A stretch of 60,000 bases of DNA, taken from NCBI GenBank assembly GCA_903813345.2, contig CAIIXF020000002.1:3388001-3448000 (forward strand), in the 5' to 3' direction. Below are positions 11,831-24,029 of the stretch, piece by piece. This DNA comes from Owenia fusiformis (taxonomy: Eukaryota; Annelida; Polychaeta; Sabellida; Oweniidae). The position numbers were made by a program, and so were the translations under genes. The notes under the pieces are model-generated. The model was not told the DNA's origin. It saw only the letters and a list, made by a program, of their open reading frames with translations, and searched no databases. Within the stretch, counting starts at the first letter, position 1. The number at the start of each line of letters is the position of its first letter.

Positions 11831-13583
11831 TCTTTAAGAGTTTTTTCAATAACTATAAGGTATCCAGTAAAGACCATTATACAGTTCATTTAGGTTCAGT
11901 ATCTAGTTGGTGGGAAATTGGGTCAATTTTTTATCTAGGTCAAAGGTCAAGAACTAGGTCAAATCCAGTACTTTGTCACTTTTTTCGATTTTCTCGGTCA
12001 TCCTTCAATATTTTGGATCCGGGTTTTTTTCATTGTGTTCCTCATAAAAAAGTAGAAAATCTAGGGTCGATTTAGTTTTTTGGTATCTCAAACCGATTTC
12101 GAGATATCAGTGTCCGAAAACGAGGTCCAAAAAAAAGTTCTCCGAATCCAATGTCCAGGATATCAGTCTTATAGAAAATTTTCTCAGGATTCCGAATCTG
12201 AAAACCAAATTTCGATCTGACTACCGGTTCAGAAGTTATGGCGTTTTGAAAATTCAAAAATCGCTAAATTTGGTGCCCCATGTTAATTCAATGGGAAAAA
12301 ATATTTTTTTGAAGTGTAAAATACGAGATATAGACTAAGCACATCTAAACATAATGGAAGCCCATAGAAATAAGGGACCTCAAAACCTTCTTTTCATAAA
12401 AATTTGGACACCAAAATGCCTAGGTCAAAATCTAGGTCAAATTCAAATTTTTTCCTTATTTTTGCGATTCTGACACTACAGATTAATTATATTCCTCGAA
12501 ATTTTGTATACATGTAGCCAAGAGTGTGCTAATAGTGTTAGCCTTTTGCCGTCAGAAAGTATTTTGCCCCACTTTTGAGATATGGTGTCCGAAAAGTAGG
12601 TCAAAATAAAAAATTCTCCAAATTTAAAGTTTGAGTTATGAATTAAGTATAGAATTTTCTCAGGAATCCGAATCTGCAAACCAAATTTCGATCCGACTTC
12701 CGGTTCGGAAGTTATGACATTTTGAAAGCTCAAAAATCGCTAAATTTGGTGTTCCATGTTATGTCAATGGGAAATTTTTTTTTTGAAATGTAAAATTCGA
12801 GATATAGACTAAGTACAGCTTAAAATAATGAAAGCCTATGAAAGAAGGGGACCTCGAAGGCTACCTAACTTCAAAATTTGAACACCAAAATCCATAGGTC
12901 AAAATCTAGGTCAAATTCATAGTTTTTCCTTATTTTTGCGATTCTGACACTATGTTTAAATAATTTGCTTCAAAATTTTGTATACAGGTACGAAAGAGTG
13001 TGCTAATAGTGTTAGCCTTTTGCCGTCAGAAAGTATTTCGACCCACTTTTGAGATATGGTGTCCGAAAAGTAGGTCAAAATAAAAAGTTCTCCAAATTTA
13101 ACATATGAGTTATGAATTAAGGGTAGAATTTTCTCAGGAATTCGAGTCTGCAAACCAAATTTTGATCCGACTTCCGATTCGAAAGTTCTGGCGTTTTGAA
13201 ATTTCGAGAAAAATCGATCTGATGGTATCCTGATAGAAAGTCAAGAGTAGAGAAGAAAATATTGAAAATTGCATCCATCCTTCCTTTGTGAAACTATCGT
13301 ATCCTTCTTTTCTACCTTTCCTTCATATCCTCTCCTTTCTATCCTTCCTATTCTATTCCTTCTTCATATTCTATTCTATCATTCTTTCCTATTCTATCCT
13401 ATTGTTCCTTCCTATTTTAGCCTATCCTCCCTTCCTTTTTCATCCATCCATCCATCCATCCATCCATCTTTTTCTGGATGACTCAGCTTATTTTGGATGA
13501 CTCGGCTTATTCTGGATGACTCGGCTAAAAAAAGTCTAGATCTGGAGTCTGAAATTGAACTTCGTTCAATTTCCAAAGTCTAG
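11831..13583 (+). mobile_element. Helitron-like non-autonomous element, family B (copy B1)
   Basis: Starts TCTTTAAGAG after CTAG|TTATTTT. It holds two internal units about 472 bp apart (12418, 12890), a TATCCTTCC-rich tract (13264-13470), three GGATGACTC-type motifs, then TCTGGAGTCT, a perfect hairpin with arms AAATTGAAC, and CTAG at 13580-13583. It abuts A2 upstream and B2 downstream with the same 7-base spacer TTATTTT. Confidence 0.6.
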
Positions 13584-13590
13584 TTATTTT

Positions 13591-15333
13591 TCTTTAAGAG
13601 TTTTTTCAATAACTATAAGGTATCCAGTAAAGACCATTATACAGTTCATTTAGGTTCAGTATCTAGTTGGTGGGAAATTGGGTCAAATTTTTATCTAGGT
13701 CAAAGGTCAAGAACTAGGTCAAATCCAGTACTTTGTCACTTTTTTCAATTTTCTCGGTCGTCCTTCAATATTTTTGATCCGGGTTTTTTTCATTGTGTTC
13801 CTCATAAAAAAGTAGAAAATCTAGGGTCGATTTAGTTTTTTGGTATCTCAAACCAATTTCGAGATATCAGTGTCCGAAAACGAGGTCCAAAAAAAAGTTC
13901 TCCGAATCCAATGTCCAGGATATCAGTCTTATAGGAGATTTCCTCAGGATTCCGAATCTGAAAACCAAATTTCGATTTGACTTCCGGTTCAGAAGTAATG
14001 GCATTTTGAAAATTCAAAAATCGCTAAATTTGGTACCCCATGTTAATTCAATGGGAAAAAATATTTTTTTGAAGTGTAAAATACGAGATACAGACTAAGC
14101 ACAGCTAATCATAATGGAAGCCCATAAAAGAAAGGGACCTCAAAACCTTCTTTTCATGAAAATTTGGACACCAAAATGCCTAGGTCAAAATCTAGGTCAA
14201 ATTCAAAGTTTTTCCTTATTTTTGCGATTCTGACACTACAGATTAATTATATTCTTCAAAATTTTGTATACATGTTGCCAAGAGTGTGCTAATAGTGTTA
14301 GCCTTTTGCCGTCAGAAAGTATTTTGCCCCACTTTTGAAATATGGTGTCCGAAAAGTAGGTCAAAATAAAAAATTCTCCAAATTTAACGTTTGAGTTATG
14401 AATTAAGTATAGAATTTTCTCAGAAATCCGAATCTGCAAATCAAATTTCGATCCAGCTTCCTGTTCGGAAGTTATGACATTTTGAAAGCTCAAAAATCGC
14501 TAAATTTGGTGCCCCATGTTATGTCAATGGGAAAAAAGATTTTTTTGAAGTGTAAAATTCGAGATATAGACTAAGTACAGCTTAAAATAATGAAAGCCTA
14601 TGAAAGAAAGGGACCTCGAAGGCTACCTAACTTCAAAATTTGGACACCAAAATCCCCAGGTCAAAATCTAGGTCAAATTCATAGTTTTTCCTTATTTTTG
14701 CGAATCTGACACTATGTTTAAATGATTTGCTTCAAAATTTTGTATACAGGTAGGAAAAAGTGTGCTAATAGTGTAAGCCTTTTGCCGTCAGAAAGTATTT
14801 CTACCCACTTTTGAGATATGGTGTCCGAAAATTAGGTCAAAATAAAAAGTTCTCCAAATTTAGCATCTGAGTTATGAATTAAGGGTAGAATTTTCTCAGG
14901 AATCCGAGTCTGCAAACCAAATTTCGATCCGACTTCCGATTCGAAAGTTATGGCGTTTTGAAATTTCGAGAAAAATCGATCTGATGGTATCCTGATAGAA
15001 AGTCAAGAGTAGAGAATAAAATATTGAAAAATGCATCCATCCTTCCTTTGTGATCCTATCGTATCCTTCTTATCTACCTTTCCTTCATATCCTCTCCTTC
15101 CTATCCTTCCTATTCTATTCCTTCTCCATATTCTATTCTATCATTCTTTCCTATTCTATCCTATCGTTCCTTCCTATTCTAGCCTATCCTTCCTTCCTTT
15201 TTCAACCATCCATCCATCTTTTTCTGGATGACTCAGCTTATTTTGGATGACTCGGCTTATTCTGGATGACTCGGCCAAAAAAAGTCTAGATCTGGAGTCT
15301 GAAATTGAACTTCGTTCAATTTCCAAAGTCTAG
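13591..15333 (+). mobile_element. Helitron-like non-autonomous element, family B (copy B2)
   Basis: A second copy in direct tandem with B1, with identical start, spacer and end (CTAG at 15330-15333), differing by scattered substitutions and a shorter CATC tract. Head-to-tail placement with the same junction suggests either insertion next to an existing 3' end or tandem replication. Confidence 0.6.
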
Positions 15334-15349
15334 TTATTATTATTATTAT

Positions 15350-16524
15350 TCCACGCAAGATTTCTCCGCACACACCGACATGTCAGCTAATTAGCATATA
15401 CCATCAACCTTGACATGTTCCTGGGCTACAGGGAAATGCCTTCATTTTTTTAATTAGCCCCTCCCTAATTAGCCAAGGTCAAATCGCAAATTTTTACATT
15501 TTTGCACGTACAAGGAGTAACCATTTTTATTTTTTACCCAAAATTTGCATATGCCATCCCTCACAATTGCCATTTCACATATATTCCGGGTTTTAAAATT
15601 GGGTGCCCCAAATTTGAAAAATGGGGCACCCCAGTGGGGCAAAATTTGAAAACTGTGTATCTGATCCCAATTCTGAGCAGATATAAAGAATAGAAGCCCC
15701 TGATTCCAAATATGCTTTCGGTTTTGGAATCCGACCTCTGAGTGACCTTGAAAAGGTCAACAAGTTCAAAAATCAAAATCGCTCAAATTGATTCCAAATT
15801 GGTACCATTGTATTACACTGTACTCGGATAGAGTAAATTAGGTCACCATTTTGACCTTGACCTTTGACATTGACCTTCAAATGACCTCAATTTGAAAACT
15901 AGGATTTTCATTCCAATTCTTTGCAAGTATGAAGTATGGATGTCCCTGATTCTAAATATGCTTGTGGTTTTGGAATTTGACCTCCGGGTGACCTTGAAAA
16001 GGTCAAAAAGGTTAAATTGCTAAAATTGCTCAAATTGATTCGAAATTGGTACCATTGTATTACACGGTACTAAACTAGAGTAAATTAGGTCAACATTTTG
16101 ACCTTCACCTTTGACCTTCACCGTAAAATGACGTAAAACTTATTTCTTGTTTTACCTGTTCAAGGAGCCACTGTAGTTATTTTTTGCATGCCTTACTCTT
16201 CCCATTTAACATATCTCTAGGGTTTATAATTTGGGTGATTTTCATTCCAATTCTTTGCAAGTATGAAGTATGGATGTCCCTGATTCTAAATATGCTTGTG
16301 GTTTTGGAATTTGACCTCCGGGTTACCTTGAAAAGGTCAAAAAGGTTTTTAAATTGAGTGCCAAAATTTCAAAAATATGGCAAAATATGATATCAAATAT
16401 GCTTTCGGTTTTGGAATTCGACCTCTGCGTGACCTTGAAAAAGGTCAATTGTGCACCGAATTTGCTGCTGCGGCGAGGAACGGCATTCTACGAAATCGCC
16501 CCCGTGGCGATTTTAAATGTCTAG
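15350..16524 (+). mobile_element. Helitron-like non-autonomous element, family A (copy A3)
   Basis: Starts TCCACGCAAG after a TTATTATTATTATTAT tract and ends with the AATCGCC/GGCGATT hairpin and CTAG at 16521-16524. It carries an extra internal segment (about 16250-16400, a partial repeat of the block at 15910-16020), which makes it about 110 bp longer than A1 and A2. Confidence 0.6.
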
Positions 16525-16528
16525 TTCT

Positions 16529-18117
16529 TTCTTTCTTTCTTCCTCCTAACAGATTTTCTCTCCAACTATAACATCTTACTTAATCCAACCTACATGGTTG
16601 ACTAGGGAATGTATCTGGCTTTCTGGGAAATTAGGTCAAATTTTTATCTAGGTCATAGGTCAAGAACTAGGTCAAATCTTGGATTTTCACTAATTCACCA
16701 CTTTTCTCAGTCGTCTTTCAATATTTTCGCTCCGGTTTTTTTTCATCATGTTCCTTGGAAAAAACGCTAATTCCGTGAGGCAAATCGTTTTTTGATTACT
16801 CTTACCGATTTTGAGATATTGCGTCCGAAAAGTAGGTCAGAACAAAAAACTCTCCAAATTCAACCTGTGAGTTATGAATTTAGTGTAGAATGATCTCAGG
16901 AATTCGAATCTGCAAACCAAATTTGGATCGGACTTCCGGTTCGGAAGTTATGGCGTTTTGAAAGCTCAAAAATCGCTAAATTTGGTGCCTATGTTAAGTC
17001 AATGGGAAAAAAAAACTTTTTCGAAGTGTAAAATACAAGATATAGACTGAGTACAGCTTAACATAATGAATGCTTATAAAAGAAGGGGACCTCAAAAGCT
17101 ACATAGCTTCAAAATTTGGACACCAAAATGCCTAGGTCAAAATCTAGGTCAAATTCATAGTTTTTCCTTATTTTTACGATTCTGACACTTCACTTTAATA
17201 ATTTACTTCAAAATTTTGTATAAAGGTAGCAAAGAGTGTGCTAATAGTGTTAGCCTTTTGCCGCCAGAAAGTATTTTGACCCACTTTTGAGATATGGTGT
17301 CCGAAAAGTAGGTCAAAATAAAAAGTTCTCAAAATTTAACATTATGAGCTATGAATTAAGTATAGAATTTTCCCAAAAATCCGAATCTGCAAACCAAATT
17401 TCAATCCGACTTTCGGTTCGGAAGTTATGGCATTTTGAAAGCTCAAAAATTGCTAAATTTGGTGCCCCATGTTATGTCAATGAGAAAAAAGATTTTTTTG
17501 AAGTGTAAATTACCAGATATAAACTGAGTACAGCTCAACATTCTGAAAGCCTATAAAAGAAGGGGACCTCGAAGGCTATCTAGCTTTAAAATTTGGACAC
17601 CAAAATGCCTAGGTCAAAATCTAGGTCAAATTTATAGTTTTTCCTTATTTTTGCGATTCTGACATTACACTTTAATGATTTGCTTCGAAATTTTGTATAC
17701 AGGTAGCAAAGAGTGTGCTTATAGTGTTAGCCTTCTGCCGTCAGAAAGTATTTTGACCCACTTTTGAGATATGGTGTCTGAAAAGTAGGTCAAAATAAAA
17801 AGTTCTCCAAATTTAACGTATGAGTTATGAATTAAGGGTAGAATTTTCTCAGGAATCAGAATCTTTAAACCAAATTTCGATCCAACTTCTGATTAGATAG
17901 TTATAGCGGTTTGAAGTCTCGAAAAGTTGATATGATGATATCCCCATGTTAAGCCAATGGAGTCAAAGATAACATTCTTAAGAGTTGTCTAAATGTCTAT
18001 ATTCTAGCTGACTCAGCTTATTCTGAATGACTCAGCTTGCAAGTATTTGGATGACTCAGCTTAAAAAAGTCTGAAATCTGGAGTCTTAAATTGAACTTGT
18101 TCAATTTACATGTCTAG
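16529..18117 (+). mobile_element. Helitron-like non-autonomous element, family C (copy C2)
   Basis: Follows A3's CTAG through a TTCTTTC tract. It has two internal units shared with C1, GACTCAGCTT motifs near 18010-18062, the ATTGAAC/GTTCAAT hairpin and CTAG at 18114-18117. The exact 5' end is uncertain because of the TTTC microsatellite. This is the last element of the train; the sequence downstream is not of this type. Confidence 0.55.
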
Positions 18118-20240
18118 TTGTTTTTACGTCTCTGATCCAACCACTAAAGTTTAAAAGGAAGACTATAGTGTCCCGTGAATTCATTATAATTATCTTAGAC
18201 AATAGTGAAGCGGTACAATCGAGGGAGTGTTAATTAATCGGAATGCAAGTTTGATACAAAATACTAGTAACTCCTTTGGATCAAATATTTAAATTTTACT
18301 AGAGTGCGGGGAGTGGACACGAGTCTCCATTCAAGCACTAAATATCAAAAGAAAGATTTCAGTACCCCTTAACTTCGCTCCCGGACTTCACTATTCACCA
18401 CCTCCCCCTTCCCCAATTATCTTTTATGACCCCAGATTGTTCGTTTCTGTGCCCCCCCCCCCCTGTCCATGGCAAGTAAGTAATCTATGTGTATATCGGC
18501 TCCCTCCCAATGGTGGGCAAAACCAGATGCAGGCATAGACATTGACAAGGTGAGGAGATTAAAAATAAAAATAGTTTTGTTTTAGGATCTGACTGAAATA
18601 TTTTGGCACTGTTCAACGAAGCGGTTTGAGGAATAGTATAGTTTCCATATAGCTTTTGAAATCTCGCTAAATCTCGTTTTTCGTGTGATTTTAAGAGACT
18701 TGCATATTAGACCTCTAATGACTTACATTACCTTCTTTTAAATGGTATATTTGAATTCAGTGGAATGTTTTCTCCTAAAATAGCTTTGATTTACACAGTT
18801 ATGTAATTTGAATAATTTTCTATGACAATTTAAAAAAAGTTGGGCCAAATGTCCATAGATGCAATGCTAAAATTCTTTAAAACCGTGGATTATTTGTATG
18901 TCAATCAACATTAGCATGTTTAATCACAACATGTTCATAAACAGGGTCATCATGTGGTATATCATTCAAGTTTTATACAGATTCAACAAACACACTTTGA
19001 TAAATCATGAAATTAAGCCACTTTTCCAAGATTTTAGCATGTAAGTGAATGGAGCTCTAGCCAGAGTTAAAAGCTGAATAAAAGATGGCAGCACGAAATT
19101 TCATTGATTTTTCTGCTATTTAGAAACTATCCTATTAGAGGCAGAAATAATTCCTAGATGACCTGTCTTTACTGTAATCAAGATGCTACCTGTAACTGCA
19201 GTTTTAAAAGTTATTTATCTTTTGTGATAATCTAATACTACTTATAGATTGGTTTTCCAAATGTAAGACCCCGTATAAGACCCTTGTCTCTGATTGTGAA
19301 ACATGTGTATGCATCAAATCCGAGGAATATTACATTATGTGAAACAATTCCAAAATGTTTTGTCTTGAACTCAATCAAATAGCAATATATTTCAACATGT
19401 GGAAATTGTTTATTAACGTAATGTCGGGCACTATGGGTGAACGGGTTTTCAGTTTTGCTCTTTTTTGTCACACTTAAATCATTGTGTGCTTTATTTATTT
19501 GGAATTTGAATTTGAAAGGGTGAATTCACATCCAATAAAGCTTATAGTATCATTTATTAACAGATGCATCGAGGTAGAGCCACCGTTCAAAAGACATAAA
19601 CATAACTCTGTCGAGTGCAATAAATCCATGCATATCCATTTGTAGCAATCATACGGCCAGACCAGGGGAACACAGATACCCTTCGCATTCTTACATTGTC
19701 CGCATGTCAACCATACGGCGACCGCACGGTCAGCCTGCCTTTCGCACCTCTCATACACGTGTACAAATTCTAAGATCATATTAATTACCATTGATTCCTC
19801 GTTTTCAATCCCTGGTTTTCAAAGCCCGTTAGATGTTAATGAATGGAGATTTTTAAATGTGCTTTCATTAAACAGCCAGGAAAAATAAACTATTTTTCAT
19901 TTCCCAGGAATCACATAATCCGTCAAAATTCATTTAATTTAAAATGTATCTAATATATTACATGTATACAATCAGACAGACTGGCTATTCTAATCCGTTA
20001 TGAAAAGCCATTTGTTTTTCCTCTACAGGATGTTTCTGCGGAAGTTAATTTGTTTATCTTAGTGTTTAGAGGCAATGTCCTTTGACGCTTTCGTGAAATA
20101 AATGAACTCTGTGATGGACTACAATTGTATATTTTTACAGGAACAGTTACCCGAAGTAGACCACTGTTACATTATTTTCATTTTAGGTCTCTCTAATTAG
20201 TTGCATTGCAGAAGTCTAATATTATTCTCTCCTGTGCCGA
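18118..20240. other. Intergenic stretch, no gene recognised
   Basis: Mostly unique AT-rich sequence with a C run at 18452-18463. Reading frames at 19238-19471 and 19495-19791 (minus) show no family, signal peptide or domain that I recognise. The block at about 19965-20105 has a diverged direct copy at about 22648-22795. Confidence 0.5.
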
Positions 20241-20290
20241 AGGTACTTAACCCGTAGCCAAGGGGGGGGGGATGTTCAAGGAGTCCAACT
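20241..20290. repeat. Fragment of a G-run miniature element (CCGTAGCCAAGGGGG type)
   Basis: ACCCGTAGCCAAGGGGGGGG resembles the terminus of the element at 21051-21254. Only one end is visible. Confidence 0.5.
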
Positions 20291-21050
20291 CAACAGAATT
20301 CGAATTGAATACAAAATAAATTCATAACATATAAATATATAAATACATAATGTCTATCCAAGTCTTCTTGCATTTTCTGAACTTCAAATGCGCCTTTTGA
20401 TGTGTGATAACAAAATACTAAATAAATACTTAATGTTACTCCAGCTTGTTTTTATAGTAATTTGGCAATTAAACATTCATAAAGAGATAGCAATGTGTGT
20501 ACTGTGTACAACCCGAATCCTCTCCCGATCAGGTCACGTTTTATATGTCTCTGATGTAATAACTGCCCTGTCAACCCTCACGCATTAGGCGTGATTGTTA
20601 CGCATTTGCTGGAAAAATAGAAATCACGCATCAATTTAGCGTGTATGATCAAATATCATGCAAATCACGGATTTTGTTGAAATTTTTAAAAATCGTCTTT
20701 TGTGAAATGCCGACACGGTAAAATACCGAACGGCGAAAAAAAGCGAACGCATTCCGTTCGGTCTTTGCACGCGATTGCCGTTTATGTCACACATTTGGTA
20801 CAAAATATGTGTATATATCACGCATTTGTTTCGAAAATATTCACACCTACCTATTTGATTGAAATCATTCAAATCAAAGTTGGCATTCGAGAACAAAAAT
20901 GTGTCCAGTCAAAAATAGATTTCTAATGTTTGATTTTGAGTAGTTGTATTTATTGATCCTTGTTTTTCAATCTACAGATGGTTCACTGAATTCCGAAGTA
21001 AACAGAAAATAATAAACATTTCCTCGGTTCCCATGATACTGCTTATAACC

Positions 21051-21254
21051 CAGGCCCGTATCCCGGATTTGCCAAGGGGGGGGGGGGGCAGTTTTCAAAA
21101 ATGTCTAGGGGTATCACATTTGACAATTTTGGTCCAAATATGGCTAAAATCACACGAGAAATGCTCAAAATGGTGAAAAACTGCATGATTTTGAAAGAAT
21201 CTTTGGCCAGGGGGGTTTGCCCGAACCCTGCGACCCCCCCTGGCTACGGGCCTG
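21051..21254. mobile_element. Miniature inverted-repeat element with CAGGCCCGTA termini
   Basis: Left end CAGGCCCGTATCCCGGATTT, right end CCTGGCTACGGGCCTG; G-run and C-run subterminal tracts face each other. TATAACC occurs on both flanks, an imperfect hint of a target duplication of about 8 bp. This resembles the widespread hAT-like miniature elements with CAGGCCCGTAGCCAGG ends. No coding capacity. Confidence 0.7.
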
Positions 21255-21332
21255 CCTATAACCTATAATACTCATTTATTAAAACAAATATTAATTTATC
21301 CGTCTGTCTGATTTTGTTCCCTGACTCAAACC

Positions 21333-21368
21333 AGAGACATATAAAACATATACATTTTATATGTCTCT
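21333..21368. repeat. Perfect 14-bp hairpin (AGAGACATATAAAA arms)
   Basis: Arms 21333-21346 and 21355-21368 are exact reverse complements with an 8-nt loop. A related half arm (TTTTATATGTCTCTG) occurs at 20539-20553. Confidence 0.85.
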
Positions 21369-21540
21369 GCTCAAACAAAGTCAACCCCGATTTCAGTTCT
21401 TAATTCTTCACTTGAAACGATATAGCCAACATGATACAAGATGAATTTGGATTAATTATACATATATAAAGTCTATTGTTATCAAAACCCATAAATCCTC
21501 ACCATATAAATATAGTTTTATTGATGATCAAAAACAGATA

Positions 21541-21800
21541 TCAGAGGCGTAGCCAGCTTTCAGTCAGGAGGGAGGGGGTGCGATCGCCAAAAAGATTTCG
21601 GTTTTCAGTCAGGAGGGTACGATTGTGGCCTGAGCAGCATTTTAAAGCTCCTTTCTTCTTCTTTCTCAGGGTTTTATTTTTATTGTTAAGGGGGGGGGTG
21701 CACCCATCACAACCCCCCCCCCCCCTGTATACGCCCACGGATATTTTGGCAACTTCCACGTTTACCCCCCCCCCCCCTAATCATTTTTACGCCCCCTCTA
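21541..21800. repeat. Decayed G-run miniature elements
   Basis: AGGCGTAGCCAGC followed by G-rich and C-rich runs (about 21691-21770) and GTATACGCC. It looks like one or two degraded relatives of the 21051 element. Reading frames across it translate low-complexity Pro/Gly runs and are not supported as genes. Confidence 0.5.
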
Positions 21801-22430
21801 AATATCAAACCAATCAGGCGATGAGGCATGGATCAGGATACCCTGACTCCCAAGCCGTGCGACTTCTGGCAACCGCTACACCTATATTCCCGGGGGAAAT
21901 GCTTTTTCCTTTGAAAAATTATCAAATATGGTCGTGTGTGGGCAAACACGGAGGAGGAGGAGAGGGGTGCGTGCATTGCGTGCGATCCCTCATCAGTTGT
22001 GTACCTTATTTTTGTATGAATTTCTCCCGAACAGTTATGCTAGAGGGGTTATAATATTTACTTCTGTTTTCAAATGAAATAATTTCACCCTTGCCCGATT
22101 GGCTATAATGCACGAATCAAATAGCATGGAGATCAGATAATTAGATTGATTCGTTTTTTCGCAATCAGATGAATTAACTTATTGTTTTCTCTGATTAAAA
22201 GGCGGTTTGAAGCTACTTTTATAGGATTTGTAAATTCGCAATCAGACTGGCTTATATTAATATTTAGTCAGTGCAAGAGGAGGGGACTATAATGTAGAAA
22301 ATCGTTTTGATTTCGACACTAACTGAAATAATTTATCACAATAAATTGTTAAATACGGAAACAGAGACCGGTTTAAAAATGAAAAGAGAGGCAAAAAACT
22401 CTATTCATACCATGTAATTAAAACCCGGGA

Positions 22431-23120
22431 ATTAAAAGCAATTTTAGACTGTTAGATCTTCTGTAATCAAGGTGATGTTGGTACACTTCCACCGTTAGAA
22501 AAACAAAGACTAAGACAAAGACTATATAGCAATTAATCCTTTTGTAATCATTAAATGTTAAATGTAGATTCTTATTATTTCGTTGGAAAATGTTCAGACT
22601 TCTGACCAAGATTTATTCATTTATGTTTGTATTTAAAAAATAGTATTTCAATCAGACAGACGTCCTAATGAGTTAGAAAAATACATTTGTCCATCACCTC
22701 TCAAGAATTTTTCAAAAGTAATCAAGTCGATTTGTTTATTTTAGTGTTTAGCATTGTTTTTCATAACTTGACGCTTCCATGAACAGAATGACTTTGAAAT
22801 GAGTATTTATAATTTTAGCTTTTATACGACATGCTTATTGTATATTTCTATATGAACGTTGTAGTTATGTGATGTAACATCGCCCCCCCCCCCAAATTAC
22901 AGGTATACAACTTTTGGTCGGAATACATGTACTTTAACTTGCGATTAAAAGCAATTTTAGACTGTTAGATGATCTCTTATGTAATCTAGGTGATGTTGGT
23001 AGACTTCCGCAGTTAAGAAAACAAAGACTAAGACAAAGAGAACTATATAGCAATTAATCCTTTTGTTATCACTAAATGTTAGATTCTTTATTGGACAATA
23101 TTTTGACTTCTGTCTCCGAT
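22431..23120 (+). repeat. Direct duplication of ~160 bp, 510 bp apart
   Basis: The segment beginning ATTAAAAGCAATTTTAGACT at 22431 (to about 22585) recurs from 22944 to about 23100 with several substitutions and small indels. It contains no recognised feature. The flanking block 22648-22795 matches 19965-20105, so this neighbourhood has been locally duplicated more than once. Confidence 0.75.
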
Positions 23121-23379
23121 TGTTATGCAGATATGAGTATATAATCATGTGAACAACATATTACGTGGAAATTCCGATATTCATTCTCATAATGTCTTAC
23201 AGCTATTTCGCAAATGACATGCATGTAAGCCTAAATAACACGTGGACGTAATATTGCAGAACTGAGCGTAAAGAAAGGTTGAACAAATTAGATTAAGATA
23301 TTTTATTTTTTAAATGCACAAAGGGCAACAGTTGAAGAGCAAAAATTAAAGGCGTTGTGAAATAGATCGTGCTTTTGTA

Positions 23380-23560
23380 TGATCCCCTTCTATAGTGCCC
23401 TACCCTTTGCATTCGTTCGACTTCACTTCTTAAAAGAGAGTTTCGTCTTCTCGTAGTATATAACTAGACTCTGCACGTAGCGTAATAGTGCCCCTATTAG
23501 CCATGTACAGGGGCGTAGCAAACTTGGGGGGGGGGGTGCGATTCCCAAAAAGACAATATC
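23380..23560. repeat. Reversed fragment of the 27.5 kb miniature element plus G-run element end
   Basis: About 23398-23450 is the reverse complement of 28040-28100, inside the 8-bp-duplication element described below. It is followed by CAGGGGCGTAGC and a G run at 23510-23540, the end of another hAT-like miniature element. Confidence 0.6.
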
Positions 23561-23689
23561 GGATTTCAGTCTGAGACAAATGGTCAAACATGAGTTTCAA
23601 AAAACTTCTAGAATTACCTTATGTAAATATTTACGTTAGCTTGTTTAATTAAGGTCTTGCGTTATGAAAACAAAGTGCCATTAATTTCT

Positions 23690-24029
23690 GAACCGTATAA
23701 TACAGTATCATCTGTTTGGTCTCGGTATATTCCAGTTTAATTTGTATTATACAAAAAATGATATGTATAATTTGTATTATACCACTTTGAAACCTGTTAT
23801 AATAGAAAATGATATGCGTATAATACTGTTTAATCTGATCCTGACTTAAATTATATCAGGTTAAACTGGAATATATTTTGGTTTAATCGGGTATCATTCT
23901 CTAATGATATTTGAGTCGGGGTCAGATGTTATAATATTGAATGATACTTTCTGTGATATTGGATTAAACAACAAATTAAACATCAATATAAGATGTTATC
24001 ACAAGTATTAATCATAGGATTTTACATAG
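23690..24029. repeat. AT-rich repeat adjoining LINE endonuclease
   Basis: Shares GTATCAT, TTTAATTTGTAT and TATTCCAGTTTAA-type segments with 3339-3600. Its last 26 bases (24004-24029) are the inverted counterpart of 3339-3364. It directly truncates the LINE endonuclease fragment. Confidence 0.5.

Noticed and set aside
13269-13500. Pro/Ser/Phe/Leu-rich reading frames (also at 147-365 and 15031-15250)
   Set aside because: They are translations of a TATCCTTCC microsatellite in two frames at once.
21476-22054. 192-codon plus-strand frame
   Set aside because: It runs through poly-G/poly-C tracts of decayed miniature elements and has no recognisable domain.
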